DNA of 64,000 nucleotides from Altererythrobacter xiamenensis (GTDB lineage Bacteria > Pseudomonadota > Alphaproteobacteria > Sphingomonadales > Sphingomonadaceae): positions 620,001 through 684,000 of the forward strand of contig NZ_FXWG01000002.1 in the NCBI RefSeq assembly GCF_900177715.1. The letters run 5' to 3'. Both the position numbers and the translations under genes were made by a program. A model generated the notes under the pieces. The model was not told the origin of the DNA. It did not search any database and saw only the letters and a list, made by a program, of their open reading frames with translations. Below are positions 17,429 through 25,275 of the stretch, piece by piece. Position 1 is the stretch's first letter, and each line of letters begins with the position of its first letter.

Positions 17429-18676
17429 ATGTTGCGCGCCTGGTTCAACATTCCGCTGTGGCAGCGCGTGATCGGTGCGCTCGTACTCGGCGTCGCGCTC
17501 GGCCTGTTCTGGGGGCCGGAAGCCGAAAGCATCAAGTGGATCGGCGACTTCTTCATCAAGTCGATCAAGATGCTGGTCGTCCCGCTGATCTTCTTCAGCC
17601 TTGTCGCGGGCGTCGCCGCGATCGGAGACCTGCGCAAGCTGGGTGCGGTCGGCGGGCGAGCGCTGCTGCTGTTCGTCGTCAGCGGGCAGATTGCGGTGTG
17701 GCTCGGTCTCGCGCTCGGTACGGGCGCGGTCAATCTCGGCCTGTTTCCGGACAAGGAAACGCTAGGGACACCCAGCGTGCCCACACCGGAACCCAACCCG
17801 ACCACAGCAGTCGACATGATCCTCTCGATCGTGCCCGAAAGCCCGGTGCAGGTAATGGCGGATGTCGCGGTGCTGCCGCTCATCGTTTTCTCGCTTCTCA
17901 TCGGCATCGGAATCCTCATGGCCAAGGAAGAGGGCGAGCCGGTCCAGAAGATTTTCGATTCGGGCGCGGTCATCATGCAGAAGGTCACGATGATCGTGAT
18001 GGAACTGACGCCTTTCGGTGTCTTTGCCCTGATGGCATGGGTCGCAGGTACGCTCGGCATCGACGCTTTGAAGGCGCTCAGCTGGCTGGTGATCCTGAAC
18101 TACACCGGCTGCCTGCTGATCATCTTCCTGATGTATTCGGCGATGATAAAGTTCATCGCCAAACTGCCGGTCAAACCCTTCTTCCAGGGGATCGTGGATG
18201 CGATGGCGGTCAGTTACTCGACTGCCAGCTCCAACGCGACTCTGCCGGTGACGCTGCGCTGCGCCGAGCGCAACCTCGGCGTGAGCAATTCGGTCGCGGC
18301 CTTCGTCATCTCGCTCGGCGCGACGGTGAACATGAACGGCACCGCGATGTACCTCGGCCTTGCGACGCTGTTCGGCGCGTCGATCTTCGGGGTCGATCTG
18401 AGCTGGGGCCAGTATTTCCTGATCTCGATTCTTGCGACGCTCGGCGCGATCGGGGCGGCCGGCATTCCGGGCGCCGGCCTCATCATGATGGCGCTGGTGT
18501 TCGGAGCGGTAGGTGTACCGCTCGAAACGATCGCCTTCGTCGCAGGCGTCGACCGGATCATGGACATGATGCGAACGACCACCAATGTCAGTGGCGACGC
18601 CGCAGTGGCGACTACCGTGGCGTCCATGACGGGCGAGATTGATCGCGCCGAAATGGCGAGCCTCGACGACGTCTGA
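17429..18676 (+). CDS. Dicarboxylate/amino acid:cation symporter (SDF family)
   Basis: The 415-residue inner-membrane protein belongs to the glutamate/C4-dicarboxylate symporter family. It has the serine-rich hairpin AVSYSTASSNATLPVTL and the substrate-binding NMNGTAMYLG motif, with eight hydrophobic segments and two re-entrant loops. GltP and DctA relatives take up glutamate, aspartate or C4 acids with H+ or Na+; sequence alone does not settle which. ATG lies 14 bases after dapE, so it may be the last gene of the gst-dapE run. Confidence 0.92.
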   Translation: MLRAWFNIPLWQRVIGALVLGVALGLFWGPEAESIKWIGDFFIKSIKMLVVPLIFFSLVAGVAAIGDLRKLGAVGGRALLLFVVSGQIAVWLGLALGTGAVNLGLFPDKETLGTPSVPTPEPNPTTAVDMILSIVPESPVQVMADVAVLPLIVFSLLIGIGILMAKEEGEPVQKIFDSGAVIMQKVTMIVMELTPFGVFALMAWVAGTLGIDALKALSWLVILNYTGCLLIIFLMYSAMIKFIAKLPVKPFFQGIVDAMAVSYSTASSNATLPVTLRCAERNLGVSNSVAAFVISLGATVNMNGTAMYLGLATLFGASIFGVDLSWGQYFLISILATLGAIGAAGIPGAGLIMMALVFGAVGVPLETIAFVAGVDRIMDMMRTTTNVSGDAAVATTVASMTGEIDRAEMASLDDV

Positions 18677-18680
18677 CGCG

Positions 18681-19136
18681 TTATTCAGGAGCGTATTGCG
18701 TTTCCGTCGCGTCCTGTCCGGGCTGTTCGGTTGGAGAATCCGTGCCGCAATTCTCGATGCAGCGTGCGGCGGCCGACGGTCTCATGCGCCCGCTCACGCT
18801 GATCGTTGCCCCGCTGCCGGTCTGGAAGCGAGTGGCATCGGTATTTTCGAGCGGATCGTTCGTCGGGATCGCCGTTTGAATTTGCACCGGGCCTCGGCGA
18901 TTCCCGGTCCTCGCGGTCGAGCGGTTGGAGGAATTGCGCGGGACTGCGCGGATTGCATCGGCGGCGCTGTTGACGCTTCCGCGCACTGCATTCCCAAGCG
19001 AATTGGCGGCCTTGCCCTGGCCCGATGAGCCGGAAAGGATCACCGCCGTTTCGGCTGCGTCCTGCGCTGCGAGGCTGCCCGGCACCGCCAGGCCTGCCGA
19101 AACTGCCGCGACCAAAGCGAACTTGCGGTAAATCAT
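18681..19136 (-). CDS. Secreted hypothetical protein
   Basis: The 151-residue protein has a signal peptide (hydrophobic core 6-20, cleavage near SLAAQ) and a low-complexity body rich in Ala, Asn, Ser and Thr. Two cysteines lie near the C-terminus (ARCIENCG). No family is recognised. It converges with the symporter gene four bases away and follows the DUF6491-like lipoprotein gene. Confidence 0.7.
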   Translation of the reverse strand: MIYRKFALVAAVSAGLAVPGSLAAQDAAETAVILSGSSGQGKAANSLGNAVRGSVNSAADAIRAVPRNSSNRSTARTGNRRGPVQIQTAIPTNDPLENTDATRFQTGSGATISVSGRMRPSAAARCIENCGTDSPTEQPGQDATETQYAPE

Positions 19137-19154
19137 CCCCGTCCTCCGATAGTC

Positions 19155-19547
19155 CTAGTCCTCAATATACTCTACGGGCACGAAATCTCCCAATCCGCAT
19201 CCTGCGCCGCGCCGCACATCGCCTCCAACCGTCTCGAGCACGTAGATGATTTCCGTGTTGCACAGGCGCGAGAGCGAAGTGCTGTAGGTGAAGGCTTCCT
19301 CGAAACCGAGGCGAGGGCAGCTGCGCGGGAGTGTATTGCGATAGACCTTGTCGCCGGTCATTTCGAAATCGATCGTCCGGTCGTCGCGGACCTTGGAGCT
19401 GCGGATCTGGGTAATCGTGACGCAGCTTTGCGCCTCGCCCACGACCCTTACGGCCGGTCCATCCGAGACGAAGGCTTCATCGCTTTCAACCGGCGCGCAG
19501 GCGGCGATTGCGAGTGAAAGAGTGATGGCGAGGGTTTGCCGAATCAT
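19155..19547 (-). CDS. DUF6491-like lipoprotein
   Basis: The 130-residue protein has a lipoprotein signal (SLAIAACAPV, Cys17). A conserved core follows: a CVTITQIRSSKVRDDRTIDF segment, then SCPRLGF, LCNTEIIYVL and a CGLGDFVPVEY end. This pattern matches, from memory, the DUF6491 family common in Sphingomonadales. Several cysteines probably form periplasmic disulphides. It lies downstream of nth on the same strand. Confidence 0.75.
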   Translation of the reverse strand: MIRQTLAITLSLAIAACAPVESDEAFVSDGPAVRVVGEAQSCVTITQIRSSKVRDDRTIDFEMTGDKVYRNTLPRSCPRLGFEEAFTYSTSLSRLCNTEIIYVLETVGGDVRRGAGCGLGDFVPVEYIED

Positions 19548-19578
19548 GTGAAGGCTCCTTTCCCGGCGCCCGACGTGA

Positions 19579-20250
19579 TCAGGCGCCTTTTGTTGTCTTT
19601 GCCCCCCGTCGCGGCTTCTCTAGCACTTTTTTGCGGTAACTGCACAAATCGGCGACTTTGCAGCGCCAGCACTCGGGCGTGCGCGCCTTGCAGACATAGC
19701 GACCGTGCAAGATCAGCCAGTGATGCGCATGGAGGCGAAAGGGCTGCGGAACACGCTTTTCCAGCTTGGCCTCGACCTGCTCGGGTGTCTTGCCCTTGGC
19801 GAGACCGGTGCGGTTTCCCACGCGCAGGATATGGGTGTCGACCGCAAAGGTTTCCTGCTTGAACCAGCAATTGAGGACGACATTGGCGGTCTTGCGCCCC
19901 ACGCCGGGCAGTTTGACCAGCTCTTCGCGGCTGTCCGGCACTTCGCCCCCGTAATCATCGACCAGCAGCTGGCTGAGCGCGATGACGTTCTTCGCCTTGG
20001 AGTTGAACAGGCCGATGGTCTTGATGTGCTCCTTGAGCCCGTCCTCGCCGAGTTCGAGCATCTGCTGCGGCGTCGTCACCTCCTGAAACAGCGCGCGCGT
20101 CGCCTTGTTCACGCCGACATCGGTCGCCTGCGCGCTGAGCGCCACGGCCACGACGAGCTGATAGGCATTGCCATATTCAAGCTCGGTCTCGGGTTCCGGA
20201 TTGTCTTCGGCGAGGCGGCGGAAGAACTCGAAAATCTGGTCCTTGGTCAC
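19579..20250 (-). CDS. nth: Endonuclease III (base-excision DNA glycosylase/AP lyase)
   Basis: The 223-residue enzyme removes oxidised pyrimidines and nicks abasic sites. It has the helix-hairpin-helix LPGVGRKTANVVL with the catalytic Lys, the catalytic Asp in VDTHILRV, and a 4Fe-4S loop with Cys spacing C-x6-C-x2-C-x5-C near the C-terminus. The start is a GTG that overlaps the preceding membrane-protein stop (GTGA). A longer upstream reading frame is a shadow of that gene. Confidence 0.96.
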   Translation of the reverse strand: MTKDQIFEFFRRLAEDNPEPETELEYGNAYQLVVAVALSAQATDVGVNKATRALFQEVTTPQQMLELGEDGLKEHIKTIGLFNSKAKNVIALSQLLVDDYGGEVPDSREELVKLPGVGRKTANVVLNCWFKQETFAVDTHILRVGNRTGLAKGKTPEQVEAKLEKRVPQPFRLHAHHWLILHGRYVCKARTPECWRCKVADLCSYRKKVLEKPRRGAKTTKGA

Positions 20251-20612
20251 TTGCGCGGTTTCCTCAAATCCTTGGTCACGACGCGCAAGAACGGCAGCGA
20301 GGCGATAGCCCACAGCGCCGTCCAGAACGCCATCGCCCCGCCATGGGCGAGCATCATCAGACGCGACCGGAGCAATGGAATCCAGAGAGCTGCGATGGTG
20401 ATTCCCATCGCCAGCACGATCATGGCGGCATATTTCGCCGAAAGTATCTTGTCGGCGATCAGCCAATATCCTGCCGGAAGCATGACCAGGGAAGCGAGGC
20501 CCATGCGCATCGGGCCGACATAATCCTCCGGGCCGCCAGGGATCATGGCAAAACCGATGATCGCCAGAAGCGCCGCGAGAAAGATCGCGCTCCCCAAGGC
20601 CAGGATCTTCAT
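20247..20612 (-). CDS. Four-helix membrane protein, unknown function
   Basis: The 121-residue protein has four hydrophobic helices (about residues 3-23, 38-52, 60-81, 90-110) and a basic C-terminal tail. No family is recognised. It starts at an ATG overlapping the dapB stop and ends in the GTGA overlap with nth, so dapB, this gene and nth form one coupled operon. The longer frame extending into dapB is not coding. Confidence 0.8.
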   Translation of the reverse strand: MKILALGSAIFLAALLAIIGFAMIPGGPEDYVGPMRMGLASLVMLPAGYWLIADKILSAKYAAMIVLAMGITIAALWIPLLRSRLMMLAHGGAMAFWTALWAIASLPFLRVVTKDLRKPRK

Positions 20613-21337
20613 AAGTCCAGCATGTCGTTCATCGTGTAGCGCCCGGGCTTGCGCCCGATCAGCCAGGCGGCGGCTTTCACCGCCCCGCGTGCGAAGATCA
20701 TGCGATTCTCGGCGCTGTGCGAAAGCGTGATGCGCTCCTCGTTTCCGGCAAGGATGACGCTGTGATCGCCCGCGACGGTTCCGCCGCGCAGCGCGGCGAA
20801 GCCGATCGCGCCGGACTCGCGCTGGCCGGTCATGCCGTCGCGGCCGCTCACCGTGTTGTCGGCGAGGTCGATCCCCCGGCCTTTTGCGGCGGCCTCGCCC
20901 AATAGCAGCGCGGTGCCTGACGGCGCATCGACCTTGTGCCGGTGATGCATCTCGACGATCTCGATGTCCCAATCGGGGCCGAGCTTCGCCGCGGCCTTCT
21001 CGACCAGATACGCAAGCACGTTCACGCCAAGCGAAGTATTGCCGGTCTGAAGCACCGGGATCGCCTGGGCGGCGCTGTCGATGGCGGCATGGTGCGAATC
21101 GTCCAGTCCGGTCGTTCCGATCAGGATCGGCACGCCTGCTACGCGCGCCGCCGCAAGGTTCGCCTCGAGCGCATCGGGCGAGGAAAAATCAATGAGGGCA
21201 TCGCAGCTCGCCGCCAGCGGTCCGGGCTTTTCGCCCTGGTCGACCCCGCCGGCCAGGCCGTGGCCCGCTTCCTCGATCGCACTGGCGAGCGCCTGACCCA
21301 TACGCCCCTTGCTTCCGATGATGCCGAATTGTGCCAC
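20609..21337 (-). CDS. dapB: 4-hydroxy-tetrahydrodipicolinate reductase
   Basis: The 242-residue enzyme reduces 4-hydroxy-tetrahydrodipicolinate with NAD(P)H in the diaminopimelate/lysine pathway. It has the nucleotide-binding GIIGSKGRMGQ near the N-terminus. The catalytic motif EMHHRHKVDAPSGTAL contains the substrate-binding His and Lys residues. It starts at GTG. A 70-base spacer separates it from the divergent sirtuin gene, and it leads the coupled operon with the membrane protein and nth. Confidence 0.95.
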   Translation of the reverse strand: MAQFGIIGSKGRMGQALASAIEEAGHGLAGGVDQGEKPGPLAASCDALIDFSSPDALEANLAAARVAGVPILIGTTGLDDSHHAAIDSAAQAIPVLQTGNTSLGVNVLAYLVEKAAAKLGPDWDIEIVEMHHRHKVDAPSGTALLLGEAAAKGRGIDLADNTVSGRDGMTGQRESGAIGFAALRGGTVAGDHSVILAGNEERITLSHSAENRMIFARGAVKAAAWLIGRKPGRYTMNDMLDL

Positions 21338-21407
21338 TGCGTTTTCCTTATGACATTGCCCTGAGTCCGGCGTTCATTGCGCCATATCGCTATGCTAGTT
21401 GAGTGCA

Positions 21408-22109
21408 ATGACCGATATACGAAACATCGTCATCCTGACAGGAGCTGGTATTTCCGCCGAAAGCGGGATCGACACCTTCCGCGACGCGGGAGGGCTTTGG
21501 GAACAGCACAATATAGACGACGTCGCGACGCCCGAGGGATTTGCGCGCAACCCCGACCTCGTTCTGGGCTTTTACGACATGCGGCGCGAGGCGCTGAGCA
21601 AGGCGCAGCCCAATGCGGCGCATCAGGCGCTGGCGCGGCTCGATGCCGAGTTTTCCGGCGACCTCCTGATCGTGACGCAGAATGTCGATGACCTCCACGA
21701 GCGCGCCGGAGCCAAGCGGGTCCTGCACATGCATGGTGAGTTGAAGAGCGCGCTGTGTACGGCCTGCGAAATGCGCAGCCCCTGGGATGCGACCTTGTCG
21801 GACCGTCCGGCCTGCCCCGTTTGCCAGGCCCCATCGCTGCGCCCCGATGTCGTCTGGTTCGGCGAGATGCCTTATCAGATGGAGCGAATTTACGGCGCGA
21901 TTCGCGAGGCGGACCTGTTCGTCAGCATCGGAACCTCGGGTGCGGTCTATCCCGCCGCCGGTTTCGTTCGCGATGCGCGCGACCTGGCCGTGCAAACGCT
22001 CGAGCTCAATCTCGAACGGTCGGACGGCTCGCACTGGTTCCACGAATCGCGTCAGGGCAGGGCGGGCGAACTGGTCCCCGCCTGGGTGGACGAGATTCTA
22101 TCCGCCTGA
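21408..22109 (+). CDS. cobB: NAD-dependent protein deacylase (sirtuin)
   Basis: The 233-residue sirtuin carries GAGISAESGIDTFR for NAD binding, TQNVDDLHERAG, the catalytic His in LHMHGEL, and two CxxC zinc pairs (CTAC, CPVC). It removes acyl groups from lysines of proteins such as acetyl-CoA synthetase. The ATG at 21408 is preferred to a TTG nine bases upstream. Its last 12 bases overlap the convergent MoeB-like gene. Confidence 0.94.
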   Translation: MTDIRNIVILTGAGISAESGIDTFRDAGGLWEQHNIDDVATPEGFARNPDLVLGFYDMRREALSKAQPNAAHQALARLDAEFSGDLLIVTQNVDDLHERAGAKRVLHMHGELKSALCTACEMRSPWDATLSDRPACPVCQAPSLRPDVVWFGEMPYQMERIYGAIREADLFVSIGTSGAVYPAAGFVRDARDLAVQTLELNLERSDGSHWFHESRQGRAGELVPAWVDEILSA

Positions 22110-22871
22110 TCCGCAGGCCTTGCATTCGGGATCCTCGGCGATGTTGAGTGTGCGCATGCCCGGTTTCATCCCGTCGAGAATATGGAGCTTGCCCCATTGC
22201 GGATCGCCGAACGTGCTGACGCCGTCGAGCAGTACTCGCACCGCCTGCATCGCTGCGAATGTTCCGACCCAGCCCGCCATTGCGCCGAGCATGCCGTCTT
22301 CGGCGCAGGTATCGCAGTCCTCGGCATCGAAGGCGTCGCCGACGAAGCAGCGATAACAGGCCTGGTCGTCGAGATGGCCGGCGAAGGCTGCGACCTGACC
22401 CTGGAACCGGCCGACCGCTGCCGATAGCAGCGGCACGCCTGCCGCGACGCAGGCATCCGAGACTGCGAGCCTCGTGGCGAAATTGTCCGTCCCGTCGAGC
22501 ACCAGATCGGCATCGGCGACGAGCGCCCGCGCGTTATCTTCGGTGATGCGGGTATCGCTGATCGTGACCTTGAGCGCTTCATCGAAATTGGCAAGCCAGC
22601 GCCGTGCGGCAACAGCCTTGCCATGGCCGACATCGCGATTGGTGAAGATCGTCTGGCGTTGGAGGTTCGAGGCGTCGACGTCGTCATCGTCGACGAGCGT
22701 CAACTGCCCGATCCCGGCACCCGCCAGATATTGCAGCGCAGGCGAGCCGATCCCGCCAAGTCCGATCACTGCGACATGCGCTTCGGCGAGCGCAAATTGT
22801 CCGGCGCCGCCGATCTCGGGGAGCACGATATGGCGCGCGAAACGGTCGAGACGCTCGGTGGAAAAGCTCAT
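22098..22871 (-). CDS. moeB: MoeB/ThiF-family adenylyltransferase
   Basis: The 257-residue E1-like enzyme has the ATP-binding VIGLGGIGSPALQYL, the DDDDVDASNLQRQ segment, and two zinc cysteine pairs (CYRC, CKAC). These proteins adenylate the C-terminal glycine of sulphur carriers MoaD or ThiS. There is no fused rhodanese domain. Which carrier it serves cannot be read from this sequence, so the symbol is approximate. The start is MSFSTERLDRF at 22871, downstream of the phased CTGT array. Confidence 0.85.
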   Translation of the reverse strand: MSFSTERLDRFARHIVLPEIGGAGQFALAEAHVAVIGLGGIGSPALQYLAGAGIGQLTLVDDDDVDASNLQRQTIFTNRDVGHGKAVAARRWLANFDEALKVTISDTRITEDNARALVADADLVLDGTDNFATRLAVSDACVAAGVPLLSAAVGRFQGQVAAFAGHLDDQACYRCFVGDAFDAEDCDTCAEDGMLGAMAGWVGTFAAMQAVRVLLDGVSTFGDPQWGKLHILDGMKPGMRTLNIAEDPECKACGSGG

Positions 22872-22878
22872 GGAGAAG

Positions 22879-22940
22879 CTGTTTACAGCCTGTGCACGGC
22901 CTGTCGACAAGGCTGTGCCCAAGTCTGTGGGCAGCCCTGT
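22879..22940. repeat. Six CTGT motifs phased at 11-12 bp, 3' of dnaA
   Basis: CTGT occurs at 22879, 22890, 22901, 22913, 22925 and 22937 (steps 11, 11, 12, 12, 12). On the dnaA strand these read as ACAG, most preceded by C or G rich bases such as GCCCACAG and GGGCACAG, which resemble the second half of a DnaA box. The array lies in the 120-base spacer between dnaA and the MoeB-like gene. Confidence 0.6.
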
Positions 22941-22991
22941 CGATCAAGCGTTGGCAATGTGTGGGTGCTGGGTGCGCAGATCGTGTGCGGA

Positions 22992-24458
22992 TCAGCTTTC
23001 CAGCTGGCGCAAAAGGCTGCGTACGTCGCCGTCCATATCGGCATCGCGCTGGCGCAGATCCTCGATCAGGCGAACGGCGTGGATAACCGTCGAATGGTCG
23101 CGGCCGCCGAACTTGCGCCCGATCTCGGGATAACTGCGCGGCGTGAGCACCTTGGCGAGGTACATTGCGACCTGGCGCGGACGCACCACGGCGCGTGCAC
23201 GGCGCTTGGACGACATCTCCCCGCGGTCGATGCGGTAGAACTGGCAAACCGTGCGCTGGATCTCGTCGATCGTGATCCGGCGGCGATTGGCCGAAAGGAT
23301 ATCGGTCAGCTGTTCTTCGGCGAGGTTGAGCGACACTTCCTGACCCGTCAGCTGGGCATAGGCGATCAGCTTGTTGAGGCCGCCGACCAGCTCGCGAACA
23401 TTGCGCGTGATGGTGCGGGCGAGGAAGTCGATCACATCGTCCGGCACGTTGAGCGGCGCAAACCGGGTCAGCTTCGATTCGAGGATCGAACGGCGCAGCT
23501 CGATATCGGCAGCCTGGATATCGGCGACGAGACCCATCGAAAGGCGCGAGAGAAGGCGCGGTTCGACACCGTCGAGCGCCTGCGGGGCGCGGTCGGCGGC
23601 AAAGACGAGGCGCTTGCCCTCGGCCAGCAGTGCATCGATCGTATAGAGCAGCTCTTCCTGTGCGCTCGCCTTGCCGATGATGAACTGGATGTCGTCGACC
23701 AGCAGGAGATCGAAGCTGCGCAGGCGCGCCTTGAACTCGATCATCTGGTTCTGTTTCAGCGCCTGGACGAACTCGACCATGAAGCGCTCTGCCGAACAAT
23801 AGAAGATGCGGGCGCGCGGGTGTGCCGAGAGATAGGCATGGCCGATCGCGTGCAGCAGGTGGGTCTTGCCCTGGCCGGTCGCGGCCTTGAGGTAAAGCGG
23901 CGAGAATTGCGGCTGTTCGGTCGCGGCCATGCGCTGCGCGGCATTGCAGGCGAGCACGTTGGCTTCGCCGGTGACGAAGGCGGCGAAGGTGAGCGAGGGG
24001 TCGAGCCCGACAGAGCTGGTGAAACCAGCATCGTCGATCGTGCCGGCGGCGACTGCGATCGCGCTGGTATCGGCGCCATCGTTGGCGGGGCGACGCCCGT
24101 CGCCAAAGCGCAGCTCGGGAAGCTGGCGGCGACCGGGGTGAACCTGGATGCGAACCTTGCGCACTTCGCTGCGCACGATCTTCCAGGCAAGCTGCAGCCG
24201 GTCGTGGAAACGATCGTTGACCCAATTGGCTGAAAACTCGGTCGGCAGGAACAGGTCGAGCGTGCCCGTTTCCTTTTCTATGCCGCCAACCTGGATCGGC
24301 TTGATCCATTGGCTGTGCAACTGGTGACCGAGGTCCTTGCGAAGACCCTGGCTGATGTCGGCCCAATCTGCGGCGAGATTTACCGCTTCGACATCTTCCA
24401 TCAGATCCTCATCCACTTTCCGTTGTGTCGACCGCGCGTTATCGTTCTTGTGTACCAT
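22992..24458 (-). CDS. dnaA: Chromosomal replication initiator protein DnaA
   Basis: The 488-residue AAA+ initiator binds DnaA boxes and opens the origin. It has an N-terminal DnaB-interaction domain (WADISQGLRKDLGHQLHSQW), Walker A ATGQGKTHLLHAIG, Walker B LLLVDDIQFI, and the C-terminal DNA-binding signature GGRDHSTVIHAV. The ATG at 24458 (MVHKNDNARS) is chosen; ATG at 24401 (MEDVEAVNL) would remove 19 residues and is also plausible. Unlike in many bacteria it is about 12 kb from rpmH and has no dnaN next to it. Confidence 0.96.
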   Translation of the reverse strand: MVHKNDNARSTQRKVDEDLMEDVEAVNLAADWADISQGLRKDLGHQLHSQWIKPIQVGGIEKETGTLDLFLPTEFSANWVNDRFHDRLQLAWKIVRSEVRKVRIQVHPGRRQLPELRFGDGRRPANDGADTSAIAVAAGTIDDAGFTSSVGLDPSLTFAAFVTGEANVLACNAAQRMAATEQPQFSPLYLKAATGQGKTHLLHAIGHAYLSAHPRARIFYCSAERFMVEFVQALKQNQMIEFKARLRSFDLLLVDDIQFIIGKASAQEELLYTIDALLAEGKRLVFAADRAPQALDGVEPRLLSRLSMGLVADIQAADIELRRSILESKLTRFAPLNVPDDVIDFLARTITRNVRELVGGLNKLIAYAQLTGQEVSLNLAEEQLTDILSANRRRITIDEIQRTVCQFYRIDRGEMSSKRRARAVVRPRQVAMYLAKVLTPRSYPEIGRKFGGRDHSTVIHAVRLIEDLRQRDADMDGDVRSLLRQLES

Positions 24459-24815
24459 CTGAAATCGCAATCCTACCCCACACCCCGGAATCGCCATTCC
24501 GGAGAGAGCCCCAGTTCATACGATAGGCAAAGCTTACCCACACCCGGAAATCGCGGTTCCCGGGGTTCCCCCTATCGTCAGTTTGTAAAGACCCGGGCTG
24601 TCCCGCCCCAGGCTGATGAGGTCGATTTATGACCGCCTTTTTGCTGGGCGCAAGGGCAAGACCTGTAAAAAAACTGAAATAAAGCTGTTGACTCAGCGCA
24701 AGCCCGCAGGGTTACGTTCAACTATATGAAAACAAACGTTTTTCGCCCTCGCTGCGCGCGAATCGTTGAGAATCCGTGGGTTACGCCAGAGGCGCTGCGA
24801 TGCAGCATCGGCAAA
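24459..24815. promoter_or_regulatory. Gene-free region between dnaA and rpsT; candidate control/origin region
   Basis: No coding frame is convincing in these 357 bases. From left to right it holds two imperfect direct repeats that can each fold into a hairpin, and a TTACCCACA (24534-24542, one mismatch to the DnaA box TTATCCACA). An AT-rich run with long A tracts follows around 24665-24755. The layout would suit dnaA autoregulation or an origin, but neither is shown. Confidence 0.45.
24474..24560. repeat. Two imperfect direct repeats with internal dyads upstream of dnaA
   Basis: Copy 1 (24474-24500) and copy 2 (24535-24560) share the pattern TACCC(C)ACACCC(C)GGAA followed by a TCGC-containing loop and TTCC. 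They lie 61 bases apart. Copy 1 contains the perfect hairpin CCGGAAT-CGCC-ATTCCGG (24485-24502). Copy 2 has a slightly bulged CCCGGAA / TTCCCGGG stem. Copy 1 ends about 16 bases before the chosen dnaA start. Confidence 0.65.
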
Positions 24816-24860
24816 GCAAAAGGGCCGCACCCTTTCGGGCCGGCCCTTTGCAAATTTTTT
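24816..24860 (-). terminator. Rho-independent terminator of rpsT
   Basis: On the - strand GCAAAGGGCCG pairs with CGGCCCTTTTGC around a GC-rich loop, about 40 bases after the rpsT stop. The stem is nearly symmetrical, with a run of A/T on each side, so it may also act on the opposite strand. Confidence 0.65.
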
Positions 24861-24889
24861 CGGTGATCGAGCCCGTCAGATGGGCCGAA

Positions 24890-25150
24890 TCAGAGTGCTG
24901 CGACTCGCTTCGAGAGGCGCGACATTTTCCGTGCGACGGTGTTCTTGTGCATCACGCCGCGAGCGACACCGCGTGCCATTTCCGGCTGAGCGGCGCGCAG
25001 GGCATTGGTGGCAGCTTCCTTGTCGCCAGCTTCGACAGCCGCTTCGACCTTCTTCACGAAGTTGCGGATGCGGCTCATGCGGGCGGTGTTGATTTCCGCG
25101 CGGCGATTGTTCCGGCGGATGCGCTTCTTGGCTTGCGGCGTATTGGCCAT
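24890..25150 (-). CDS. rpsT: 30S ribosomal protein S20
   Basis: The 86-residue protein begins [20 protein letters not shown] and is helical and strongly basic, the standard S20 sequence. It binds 16S rRNA early in 30S assembly. The start is chosen by family match; an upstream extension of the frame has no homology. It sits between mutM and dnaA, an arrangement common in alphaproteobacteria. Confidence 0.97.
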   Translation of the reverse strand: MANTPQAKKRIRRNNRRAEINTARMSRIRNFVKKVEAAVEAGDKEAATNALRAAQPEMARGVARGVMHKNTVARKMSRLSKRVAAL

Positions 25151-25275
25151 GTTCGTCCTTGTCTCGGGTCGCGCTGTCAGCGACCGGCTTCCTGTATAAA
25201 CTGTATGTAGAAACGGCGATTCACGCCGGAAAGCGGCGCACATAGGTCGTCATGCCGCGAAAGGCAAGTGTTTCC

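Noticed and set aside
22623..24233. 536-codon open frame opposite dnaA
   Set aside because: It mirrors dnaA codons on the other strand. GC-rich genes with few stop-complement codons commonly leave long antisense frames; no protein family features are seen.
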